Shown in pieces: positions 1-5,778 of a stretch of 7,794 bases of DNA. The position numbers and the translations under genes are program-made. Below the pieces are notes generated by a model. It had not been told where the DNA came from and searched no databases. It saw only the letters and a list, made by a program, of their open reading frames with translations. Positions within the stretch are counted from its first letter, which is position 1. Every line of letters begins with the position of its first letter. This DNA comes from Chloroflexota bacterium (GTDB taxonomy: Bacteria; Chloroflexota; Dehalococcoidia; SM23-28-2; RBG-16-64-32). The stretch is taken from NCBI GenBank assembly GCA_005880075.1, contig VBJT01000104.1, positions 1 through 7,794 of the forward strand, in the 5' to 3' direction.

Positions 1-6
1 TCCTGG

Positions 7-1023
7 ATGAAGGTGCCGACGGAATGGGGAATCCGCGTTCGGCCCGGGAATCGAGGGCTCACGGTCGAGATGCTCAATGTCGGCACATACGCGGACGTAC
101 CGGACCACTGGCCATACCAGACCGAGATGCCGCGCGGCGCCTACCCGATACCAGGCGTCGCACCGATGGGCTACTCCATCTACGAAAAGGCGGAGTTGTG
201 GGCTGACAACGCGGGCGACCTCTACGAAGAGGCGATCCAGCGGCGCTGGAAGCCGGCGACCGAGATACCGTGGACCACGATGGAGCCGCTACCGGACGAG
301 GTCGAGCGGGCGATGGGCCAGCTCTGCACGCACTTGTGCGAGCGAGCATTGCTCTCGGGCGACATCGTCGGCCGGTGGCTGCCTGAGATGTCCTACGGGT
401 ACCACGAAGTCAAGCTCTACCTTTCGACTGCGGCATTCGACTACGCGCGCCAGTTCGAGGTGTTCCGCAAGCGCGCGATGTCTAACGGTGGCGGACTGGG
501 CCTGCAGAGCCCGGGGTATTTTCATCGGGCGATCATCGACGCGCGAGCGTGGACCGAAGCCTCCGTTGTCCTGAATATCTTCGCGGCGAGCCACATCATG
601 GGCCTTTACGAGATCGGAGCCTACAGTGCTCATAACGAAGCGGAGTCGCTCATCTTTCGACTCGGCATGCAAGACGTTGGGCGGCAGCTTGCCTATGGGG
701 TCCAGCACCTGCGCTACTTCCTTTCGAAGAAGATCGAGCGGAGGGCCGAGATCCACAACTACCTCAACAAGGCGGAAGCGGTGTTTGCCTTCGAGGAAGA
801 GAAGGACGTGCCTCTGCGCGAGGCGCTCATCATCCTGCTAGGCGGCGGCACGAGCAACGAGCAGGTGGCCGACGGCATCGCCAAGCTCGAGTACTTCAAC
901 CGGCGCTGGGTGCGCGCTTACCTCTCGCGCCTGGCGGCGGCCGGCTTCCCGGAGCGCCGCGAGAAGCTGCATCCTTCGCTCAAGAAGTACATCGAAGCGC
1001 CCGCAGAGGCGGCGGCCGCGTAG
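7..1023 (+). CDS. Ferritin-like (R2/BMM-fold) protein with degenerate di-iron site
   Basis: The 338-aa product is mostly helical and looks like the ferritin/ribonucleotide-reductase-R2/bacterial multicomponent monooxygenase (BMM) fold. Two helical halves are visible, about residues 95-160 and 180-245. Each carries the block that normally reads D-E-x-R-H: here FDYARQFEVF (D145, R148, Q149) and MQDVGRQLAYG (D223, R226, Q227). The Glu and His metal ligands are therefore Tyr/Gln and Val/Gln. The third-helix glutamate expected about 34 residues before V224 falls on N190; E112 may be the surviving first-helix Glu. The length is close to non-catalytic BMM beta subunits (about 330 aa), which share the fold but bind no metal, so a structural subunit or metal-free paralogue is an alternative to an enzyme. 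No catalytic alpha subunit is visible, though one could lie upstream. The frame is open to the window edge (codons TCC TGG precede the ATG) and no ribosome binding site is visible, so the true start may lie further upstream. The C-terminus is Ala/Glu-rich. Confidence 0.65.
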   Translation: MKVPTEWGIRVRPGNRGLTVEMLNVGTYADVPDHWPYQTEMPRGAYPIPGVAPMGYSIYEKAELWADNAGDLYEEAIQRRWKPATEIPWTTMEPLPDEVERAMGQLCTHLCERALLSGDIVGRWLPEMSYGYHEVKLYLSTAAFDYARQFEVFRKRAMSNGGGLGLQSPGYFHRAIIDARAWTEASVVLNIFAASHIMGLYEIGAYSAHNEAESLIFRLGMQDVGRQLAYGVQHLRYFLSKKIERRAEIHNYLNKAEAVFAFEEEKDVPLREALIILLGGGTSNEQVADGIAKLEYFNRRWVRAYLSRLAAAGFPERREKLHPSLKKYIEAPAEAAAA

Positions 1024-1028
1024 CGATG

Positions 1029-1174
1029 TGTCATTCTGAGGCAGGAGGAATCTGCCCGTGCGGAACGCGACTGCGGGCGTTGGGACTTGGAGCTCTCCAT
1101 CATGGCCGGGTCACGCCAGATTGCGTGAAAACAGGCCGAACACTCAGACAGACGCTTAGGACCTCAGGGTGACA
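1029..1174. repeat. Intergenic element with imperfect inverted ends
   Basis: The gap between the first two genes begins with tgtcattctgagg (1029-1041) and ends with cctcagggtgaca (1162-1174). The reverse complement of the right end is tgtcaccctgagg, which matches the left end at 11 of 13 positions. The inside has no credible ORF. From memory, sequences of the form tgtcattctgag are frequent dispersed intergenic repeats in some bacterial groups, including Chloroflexota. Whether this one is repeated elsewhere cannot be seen here. It could be a MITE-like or REP-like element, or part of the 3' UTR of the upstream gene. The following gene's Shine-Dalgarno lies 13 nt beyond its right end. Confidence 0.5.
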
Positions 1175-1200
1175 GATTCGAGAGGCAAAGGAGTCCGCAG

Positions 1201-1650
1201 ATGACGCAGGAAGTTAAGACCAAGGCGACGTTCCCCTCGGTCGAATGGTTTGACGCAATCCGGCAGATCGTGAACGACGATCCGGGGTACAAGCACATCG
1301 GCACCTGCGATGCGACTGTCGGGATCAAGATCCCGGACCTCCAGAAGTACTATCTGCTGACGTTCGAGGCGTTCGAGGTATCGGACGTCCGTGAGGCGAC
1401 CGAGACCGAGGCGGAGAGCACGGACTTCTGGCTCGAGCTTCCGTACGTAAAGTGGAAAGAGATGATCGAGAACATCAAGGCGAACGGCAAGGCAGACCTC
1501 CACCACACGCTGAATACGATCGACATCGAGGAGCCGGACGACCTCGCGCGCTCACACGACGGCTACCGGCGGGACGCCTTCTACCGCTTTAACCAGACAT
1601 TCCAGTACTTCTTCGACGCGTCCGCCCGCATCGATACGACGTTCCAATAA
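1201..1650 (+). CDS. SCP2 sterol-carrier-like domain protein (149 aa)
   Basis: This is a small acidic, soluble protein with no signal peptide or membrane segment. The order of elements fits an SCP2-like lipid-binding fold: an N-terminal helix (about 13-26, VEWFDAIRQIVNDDP), alternating strands (about 32-62), a strand ending FWLELPY (77-82), then a helix of the KWKEMIENIKANGKADL type (84-100), the usual site of the SCP2 'W..li.G..d' segment. A C-terminal aromatic segment follows (127-139, FYRFNQTFQYFFD). The assignment is by pattern only; the conserved hydrophobic tail of canonical SCP2 domains is replaced by the aromatic helix. The start is supported by AAAGGAG at 1187-1193, 7 nt from the ATG. 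It lies 177 bp downstream of the ferritin-like gene in the same direction, so the two may share a pathway, but the intervening repeat makes a single transcript uncertain. A monooxygenase coupling protein was considered and not favoured. Confidence 0.55.
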   Translation: MTQEVKTKATFPSVEWFDAIRQIVNDDPGYKHIGTCDATVGIKIPDLQKYYLLTFEAFEVSDVREATETEAESTDFWLELPYVKWKEMIENIKANGKADLHHTLNTIDIEEPDDLARSHDGYRRDAFYRFNQTFQYFFDASARIDTTFQ

Positions 1651-1727
1651 CGCGCGTCTGATCCGAAGCTTGCACCTCGCAGCGCAACTATCTCCGTAAC
1701 AGACTCATCGTCGCTTCGTCCTTTAGA

Positions 1728-1746
1728 GATAGCGATGAGCGCTATC
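1728..1746 (+). other. Stem-loop, 7-bp perfect stem
   Basis: GATAGCG (1728-1734) and CGCTATC (1740-1746) are perfect complements with a 5-nt loop. The hairpin lies 78 bp after the stop of the SCP2-like gene. It is not followed by a T-run (gctttcgctg follows), so it is not a textbook intrinsic terminator; it might stabilise or process the 3' end of the transcript. Confidence 0.35.
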
Positions 1747-1770
1747 GCTTTCGCTGATATGCGCTTGTCT

Positions 1771-1795
1771 GCCCGCGCCACTAAGGCCCGCGGGC
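1771..1795 (+). other. GC-rich stem-loop just upstream of the Excalibur gene
   Basis: GCCCGCG (1771-1777) pairs with CGCGGGC (1789-1795) across an 11-nt loop. The right arm also belongs to a perfect 10-bp palindrome, GCCCGCGGGC (1786-1795). The stem ends 3 nt before the GAGGAAG ribosome binding site (1799-1805) of the gene starting at 1810, so it could modulate ribosome access or attenuate transcription. No T-run follows it. In G+C-rich DNA a chance stem of this size is possible. Confidence 0.3.
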
Positions 1796-1809
1796 TATGA
1801 GGAAGCGGT

Positions 1810-2559
1810 ATGAGTGCAGGGAAGCGTCGCCCGGAGGGTCCAAGCGGCGAACGAATTATGGTCGCGGTCCGCGATGAAGGGGTTACCCCCAGCGGGCAGG
1901 CGAGCCTCATCGATAGCACGGCTAAGGCCGAGCGAATCGTCGCCGGGCTGATCGAGGCCGGTGTCGAGCCCGGGGCCGTCAGGGCCTTGCGGGCCCGGGA
2001 GCTGCCACTCCGCGTCTCTTACCGCTGGAGCGTAGAACTCGCGCACAAGCCGAACGCCGGGCCGCGCGCAGAAACGTTGCCGGCGCCAACTCCAGCGGCC
2101 GAGCCGACTGCCAGGTTTGTAAGCAAAACCGGCCGCCTTCTCGAGGCCATCACGCCGGACGGCCCGTTCCAGTTGCGGATGGATCGAGTCCTCTGGTTGG
2201 GCCTGTGGGCCGCCTCGCTCGTGATTCTGGCTGTATCGCTCATGGCATCTTTCTCACGAGGCGATTCTCGGCAGTTCGTGGGTGGACAGAATTTATCCTC
2301 GTCCGAACGAGCATCTGAGTCTCCCGGCGCGGCGCTCGAATTGAACAGCCGGCCGGGGGCGACGCCGGCTGCATCGCCGCCGGTCTCTTGCGGGACCGGC
2401 GGTCCTCGCGAATGCCAGTGCAATGACTTCGTGACGCAGCCCGAGGCCCAGGCCTATTATCAGCAACACCCGCCTGCTTCCGGCCATAACGTTGACCCCG
2501 ATCGCGACGGCGTGGTCTGTGAATGGCTGCCTGCAACCGCGCCTGTGTCTGGTCACTAG
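1810..2559 (+). CDS. Membrane-anchored Excalibur-domain protein
   Basis: The 249-aa protein has three parts. Residues 1-126 are hydrophilic and not recognised; a helix-turn segment (about 39-62, ERIVAGLIEAGVEPGAVRAL) is the only structured-looking part. One strong membrane segment spans about 127-148. A Pro/Ser/Ala-rich linker (150-190) leads to a C-terminal Excalibur domain (about 201-240) with the signature DPDRDGVVCEW (D229, D231, D233, C237, E238) and cysteines C202/C204. Excalibur domains are short extracellular calcium-binding modules with an EF-hand-like DxDxDG loop, often attached to surface proteins or nucleases; no nuclease domain is present here. With no N-terminal signal peptide, the likely topology is N-terminus inside, Excalibur outside. 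C194, C202, C204 and C237 could form disulfides outside the cell. The start is chosen for GAGGAAG at 1799-1805; an internal ATG at 1858 lacks a ribosome binding site. A role in Ca2+ sensing or wall attachment is inference only. Confidence 0.75.
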   Translation: MSAGKRRPEGPSGERIMVAVRDEGVTPSGQASLIDSTAKAERIVAGLIEAGVEPGAVRALRARELPLRVSYRWSVELAHKPNAGPRAETLPAPTPAAEPTARFVSKTGRLLEAITPDGPFQLRMDRVLWLGLWAASLVILAVSLMASFSRGDSRQFVGGQNLSSSERASESPGAALELNSRPGATPAASPPVSCGTGGPRECQCNDFVTQPEAQAYYQQHPPASGHNVDPDRDGVVCEWLPATAPVSGH

Positions 2560-2602
2560 CTCTGACACGCATCTTCATCCCCCCGCATATCGTCGCTTAG
2601 CC

Positions 2603-2626
2603 TTGCGCAACGCGCGCGCCTATAAG
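2603..2626 (+). promoter_or_regulatory. Candidate promoter/operator region of the Cys-rich gene
   Basis: The 104-nt gap before the cysteine-rich gene holds a -10-like TATAAG (2621-2626) and a perfect 8-bp palindrome TTGCGCAA (2603-2610). No -35 box lies at normal spacing: TTGCGC would be only 12 nt away. The promoter call is therefore weak. No clear CsoR- or CueR-type operator was recognised. A separate promoter is reasonable because the gene has its own strong ribosome binding site. Confidence 0.25.
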
Positions 2627-2650
2627 ATGCTATCCGCGCCACGGAATTCT

Positions 2651-2657
2651 AAGGAGG
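2651..2657 (+). promoter_or_regulatory. Strong Shine-Dalgarno AAGGAGG
   Basis: AAGGAGG lies 6 nt before the ATG at 2664. It is the best ribosome binding site in the window, fixes the start of the cysteine-rich protein and predicts high expression, as expected for a storage protein. Confidence 0.85.
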
Positions 2658-2663
2658 GTCGTC

Positions 2664-3059
2664 ATGCGCGGGACTATCCGGGAGCACGAAAGCGAACGGA
2701 TGCAGGAGTGCATCGACAACTGCTCGAACTGCCACGCCGCGTGCCTGGAGACCGTTATTTACTGCCTCCAGAAGGGCGGTCATCACGCTGAGGAGGCGCA
2801 CGTCCGGCTTCTCCTGGACTGCGCGGAGATCTGCCAGACGAGCGCCAACTTCATGCTGCGCAACTCTCCGTTGCACGCCATGACGTGCGCTGCCTGCGCC
2901 GAGATCTGCGAGCGGTGCGCAGTTGAGTGCGAGCGGTTCGCGGGGGACATGCAGATGGAGGCCTGCGCGCGCATGTGCCGGACGTGCGCCGAGTCCTGTA
3001 AGGAGATGGCGGCTACGGGAACGCTGTCAGGGGAGCGGGGGACGCTGCCGGCAACATAG
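2664..3059 (+). CDS. Four-helix-bundle copper-storage-like protein (Csp3/DUF326 type)
   Basis: The 131-aa product contains 16 cysteines in a 4-3-4 register along four predicted helices: C16/C20/C23/C27/C34, C53/C57, C75/C78/C82/C85/C89, and C101/C105/C108/C112. This spacing points the thiols into the core of a helical bundle, the hallmark of the Csp copper-storage family, which binds many Cu(I) ions through Cys pairs. There is no Tat or Sec signal peptide, so it should be cytosolic like Csp3 rather than exported like Csp1. His residues (H24, H40, H41, H46, H71) and Met residues (M64, M73, M104) could serve at the ends of the bundle as copper entry ligands, but this is inference. The last 15 residues (Gly/Thr-rich) look disordered. 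The start is fixed by AAGGAGG at 2651-2657. No copper exporter or regulator gene is adjacent in the window; the nearest same-strand gene encodes the Excalibur protein, 104 bp upstream. The next gene downstream converges on it. Confidence 0.88.
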   Translation: MRGTIREHESERMQECIDNCSNCHAACLETVIYCLQKGGHHAEEAHVRLLLDCAEICQTSANFMLRNSPLHAMTCAACAEICERCAVECERFAGDMQMEACARMCRTCAESCKEMAATGTLSGERGTLPAT

Positions 3060-3172
3060 GCATCGTAGGGAAGAAGATCGGGGACATGCGGGAACGCCAG
3101 CTGTCTTGCGGTATGCCGAGATTCCCTCCGCCACCCCACCGCCTGCCGGGAAACGGGAAAGATGGACGGCGA

Positions 3173-4009
3173 CTAGCGGAAGTCGATGTGGGGGAAGAGG
3201 CGGTCTTCGATACGGGCCACCACGGCGTCTGCGAATGACCCGCCGCTTCGAGCCATTAGGCGCTCGATGAGCGGCCGGCGCGGGCGGACATATTGCAGTC
3301 GGCGGGGCGTGCGGCCCATTTCGCTCGCCATGTCGAGGGCCATCTCGAGATCGCCCAGCTCGTCGACGAGTCCCATTTGCTTCGCATCGAGGGCGGTGAA
3401 CACTTCGCCGGTGGCGTAACCCTTCACCGTATCGTGGTCGAGGCCCCTCGCGCGGGCAACGGCGTCGACGAACCAGTTGTAGTACTGGTCGGTCAGCGCC
3501 TCGGTTTTCTTTAGCTCCTCCTCGGTTGGCTCGCGCCACGGCTGGAACATGCCCTTGAGGTGGCCCTCATGAGTCATGACCATGCGGACGCCAATCTTCT
3601 CCATCAGCTCCTGGACGACAGGCCGCATGAAGATCACGCCGATGGAGCCGATCAGCGAAGTGGGAAGCGCGACGATTTTCGAGGCCGCGCAGGCGATCAG
3701 GTAGCCGCCGGAAAGGCCAGAGGTCATCACAAAGGCGACTGTGGGTTTCCGCCTTGACAGCTTGCGCAGCGAGCGGTGAATGGCATCGGACACCGGCGCC
3801 GATCCTCCGGGCGAGTCAACCTCGACGACGACTGCGCGGATCCGGGTGTCGTCGGCGAGCGCCTTGATCGCGCGCACCATCTCCGGGCCGCGCACCTGGG
3901 CGCCGATCGCGCCGCTGATTTCGAGCACGCCGATGCGCGGGGCATTCCAGGGTAGGCGGTCCCGTAACTCATCCGGTCTCACCCAACCATTTACTGGTTG
4001 TGCTACCAT
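3173..4009 (-). CDS. sppA: S49-family serine peptidase (SppA/signal peptide peptidase type)
   Basis: The 278-aa product has the crotonase-like S49 core. R25-A34 is the first strand; VVEVDSPGG (61-69) is the conserved oxyanion/substrate segment; SGLSGGYLIA (97-106) carries the predicted nucleophile S100; SLIGSIGVI (118-126) follows. HLKGMFQPWR (150-159) carries K152, the predicted general base. The 52-residue spacing between S100 and K152 is the same as that between the catalytic Ser147 and Lys199 of Bacillus subtilis SppA. Family members cleave remnant signal peptides or other membrane-embedded peptides. No N-terminal membrane anchor is predicted, so this short form may act at the inner face or associate peripherally. 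The C-terminal tail after 240 is Arg-rich. It is transcribed after the acyl-CoA synthetase, 23 nt beyond its stop. The chosen ATG lacks a well-placed ribosome binding site; the good one belongs to a short out-of-frame leader ORF (see 4003-4034), so the N-terminus may be misplaced by a frameshift. Confidence 0.9.
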   Translation of the reverse strand: MVAQPVNGWVRPDELRDRLPWNAPRIGVLEISGAIGAQVRGPEMVRAIKALADDTRIRAVVVEVDSPGGSAPVSDAIHRSLRKLSRRKPTVAFVMTSGLSGGYLIACAASKIVALPTSLIGSIGVIFMRPVVQELMEKIGVRMVMTHEGHLKGMFQPWREPTEEELKKTEALTDQYYNWFVDAVARARGLDHDTVKGYATGEVFTALDAKQMGLVDELGDLEMALDMASEMGRTPRRLQYVRPRRPLIERLMARSGGSFADAVVARIEDRLFPHIDFR

Positions 4010-4034
4010 TCGCGTTCGCTCATCTTTTACTCCT
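4003..4034 (-). promoter_or_regulatory. Shine-Dalgarno plus six-codon leader ORF before sppA
   Basis: On the minus strand AGGAG (4034-4030) overlaps the acyl-CoA synthetase stop and sits 6 nt before an ATG at 4023. That ATG opens the frame MSEREW and stops with TAG at 4005-4003. The sppA ATG (4009-4007) lies inside the end of this mini-ORF in another frame (GA-ATG-GTAG). Either ribosomes terminate and reinitiate on sppA, or a one-base error separates the true N-terminus from the body. No in-frame ATG, GTG or TTG exists upstream of 4009 near the ribosome binding site. Confidence 0.5.
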
Positions 4035-5670
4035 AGTGGATCGCCGCTGCCGATTTCGCGCGCTCTCGCAGCAGGAACTTCTGGATCTTCCCCGTCGAAG
4101 TCTTCGGTAGCGTCCCGAAGACAACGTCCCGCGGCGCTTTAAAGCGAGCGAGGTGGGCGCGGCAGTGCTCGATGATCTCTTCGGCGCTCGCGTCTGCCCC
4201 ATCCTTCAGCTCGATGAAGGCGCACGGGGCTTCGCCCCACTTCTCGTCGGGGGTCGCAACGACAGCCGCGGCGAGCACGGCTGGATGGCGATAGAGGATG
4301 TCCTCGACCTCGATCGACGAGATGTTCTCGCCGCCGGAGATGATGATGTCCTTCGCCCGGTCCTTGATCTTCGCGTAGCCGTCCGGCTGCATCACGGCTA
4401 GATCGCCGGAGTGAAACCAACCGCCGGCGAACGCTGCTTCCGTTGCTGGAGGGCTCTTCAAGTAGCCCTTCATCGTGACATTGCCCCGGAACATTATCTC
4501 GCCCATCGTCTCGCCGTCCCAGGGCACCTCGCGCATCGCCTCCGGGTCCATGACGGTCATACCGTCCTGGAGCAGGTAGCGCACGCCCTGGCGGCCGTTG
4601 CGCTCGGCGCGCTGCTCCGTATCGAGCTCGTTCCATGCATCTTGCTTGGCGCAGACGGAGGCGGGCCCATAGGTCTCGGTAAGGCCATAAACATGCGTCA
4701 CGTCGAACCCAATTCGCTCCATACCCTCGATGAGGGCCTGGGGTGGCGCTGCCCCGGCCACCATCGCGCTGACCTTGTGCATAATCCCCTCGCGCAGCTC
4801 GGGCGGCGCGTTTACGAGCATGTTGTGCACGATCGGAGCGCCGCAATAATGTGTGACTCCGTGTTCCTTTATCGCCCGGAAGACTAGGCCCGGATCCACG
4901 CGCCTGAGGCATACGTTGGTCCCGGCGTTTGCCGCCATCGTCCATGGAAAGCACCATCCGTTGCAGTGGAACATCGGCAGTGTCCAGAGGTACACCGAGT
5001 GGCGCGGCATGCTCCACTGGAGAATGTTGCCGATGCCGTTGAGATAGGCGCCGCGGTGGTGATAAACGACACCTTTCGGGTCCGCGGTCGTCCCCGACGT
5101 GTAGTTCAGCGAGATGGCCTGCCATTCGTCGGCCGGCCGCTGCCAGGCGTAATCCGGGTCTCCCTGGGCGATAAACGCCTCGTAGTCCGTCTCACCGAGC
5201 CGGTCGCCCAGGCCCTCGTATTCGGGGTCGTCGATATCGATCACCAGCGGCCGGTGGTCGAGCTTCACCAGCACTCCGCTCATCGTCGCCGAGAACTCGC
5301 GGTCGGTTATAACGACTCTGGCGTCGCCGTGGCGAAGCATGAATCCGATCGCATCGGCGTCCAGGCGCGTGTTCAAGGTATTGAGGACAGCACCGGCCAT
5401 CGGCACGCCGAAATGCGCTTCGTACATTTCCGGAGTGTTCGCGGCCATCAGGGCGACGGTGTCCCCGAGTCCGATGCCGCGCGCAGCCAGGGCCGAAGCC
5501 AGACGGCGAGCGCGCGCGTACGTCTCGGCCCAGGTAAAGCGGCGGCTGCCGTGGATGACGGCCGGGCGGTCCGGGTAGACGTAGGCGCTCCACTCGATGA
5601 ATAACAGCGGTGTTAAGGGCGCGTAGTTCGCTGGATTGCGCTCGAGGCCGGTCTCGTACGGGTTACCCAA
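4033..5670 (-). CDS. AMP-forming acyl-CoA synthetase (fatty-acid/carboxylate CoA ligase)
   Basis: This member of the acyl-adenylate-forming (ANL) superfamily activates a carboxylic acid with ATP to the acyl-AMP and then forms the CoA thioester. Numbered from the TTG at 5691, the motifs are: A3 phosphate loop YTSGTTADPKG (197-207), A5 VYGLTET (334-340), HSGD (427-430, D430 binding ribose), A8 hinge region KDIISGGENIS-like (447-457), and A10 PKTSTGKIQKF (529-539) with catalytic K535. The phosphate loop has Ala where Gly is usual. Overall character resembles the medium/long-chain and related short-chain ligases of about 540-550 aa; the substrate cannot be told from sequence. The start is set at TTG 5670 because GGGGGGAG (5684-5677) lies 6 nt upstream and the protein then begins M-G-N-P-Y-E-T-G, a common start for the group. 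An upstream in-frame TTG at 5691 has no ribosome binding site and lies only about 8 nt from the predicted transcription start. It is co-transcribed with sppA downstream. Confidence 0.93.
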   Translation of the reverse strand: MGNPYETGLERNPANYAPLTPLLFIEWSAYVYPDRPAVIHGSRRFTWAETYARARRLASALAARGIGLGDTVALMAANTPEMYEAHFGVPMAGAVLNTLNTRLDADAIGFMLRHGDARVVITDREFSATMSGVLVKLDHRPLVIDIDDPEYEGLGDRLGETDYEAFIAQGDPDYAWQRPADEWQAISLNYTSGTTADPKGVVYHHRGAYLNGIGNILQWSMPRHSVYLWTLPMFHCNGWCFPWTMAANAGTNVCLRRVDPGLVFRAIKEHGVTHYCGAPIVHNMLVNAPPELREGIMHKVSAMVAGAAPPQALIEGMERIGFDVTHVYGLTETYGPASVCAKQDAWNELDTEQRAERNGRQGVRYLLQDGMTVMDPEAMREVPWDGETMGEIMFRGNVTMKGYLKSPPATEAAFAGGWFHSGDLAVMQPDGYAKIKDRAKDIIISGGENISSIEVEDILYRHPAVLAAAVVATPDEKWGEAPCAFIELKDGADASAEEIIEHCRAHLARFKAPRDVVFGTLPKTSTGKIQKFLLRERAKSAAAIH

Positions 5671-5676
5671 TGTGCG

Positions 5677-5684
5677 CTCCCCCC
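5677..5684 (-). promoter_or_regulatory. Shine-Dalgarno GGGGGGAG that decides the ligase start
   Basis: GGGGGGAG is followed by CGCACA and then TTG (5670-5668). The alternative TTG at 5691 is preceded by ATACAACCG, with no purine-rich element. This makes the shorter, 545-aa product the better call. Confidence 0.65.
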
Positions 5685-5705
5685 AACTCAACGGTTGTAT
5701 GGCGA

Positions 5706-5733
5706 ATTATATCCTCGCTAAGCGCCTGTGCAA
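5706..5733 (-). promoter_or_regulatory. Sigma70-type promoter for the acyl-CoA synthetase
   Basis: On the minus strand there is a perfect TATAAT (5711-5706) with a weak -35 TTGCAC (5733-5728) at 16-nt spacing. Predicted transcription would begin near 5699, about 29 nt before the TTG at 5670. The box lies in the only sizeable gap of the minus-strand block (5692-5778), between the rhomboid gene and the ligase, and A/T-rich hexamers are rare in this DNA. The -35 match is only 3 of 6. Confidence 0.6.
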
Positions 5734-5778
5734 TGTATGGCGTAGGCACTGATCGAGGCATTTGGGCACATAGCACGC

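Noticed and set aside
1201..1650. BMM coupling/effector (MmoB/TmoD-like) protein next to the BMM-like gene
   Set aside because: The size is possible, but the strand order and the FWLELPY...KWKEMIENI segment fit an SCP2-like domain better.
3060..3172. Bidirectional terminator between the convergent Csp-like and sppA genes
   Set aside because: The context predicts one, but only a 3-bp stem (CGG-tatg-CCG) was found and no T-run on either strand.
3027..3539. 170-codon minus-strand frame crossing the convergent gap
   Set aside because: It is Arg/Pro-rich low-complexity sequence out of frame with the S49 peptidase, whose Ser-Lys dyad proves the other frame.
5071..5101. Ala for Gly in the ligase phosphate loop (YTSGTTADPKG) as a sign of inactivity
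   Set aside because: That position varies in this superfamily as I know it, and every other motif, including the A10 lysine, is intact.
4139..5125. Long open frame of about 328 codons on the minus strand inside the acyl-CoA synthetase
   Set aside because: It overlaps the ligase in a shifted frame, has Arg/Gly-rich composition typical of G+C-rich shadow frames, and shows no domain.
4966..5604. Plus-strand open frame of 212 codons antisense to the ligase
   Set aside because: The ligase frame carries all the ANL motifs; the antisense frame has no ribosome binding site or recognisable domain.
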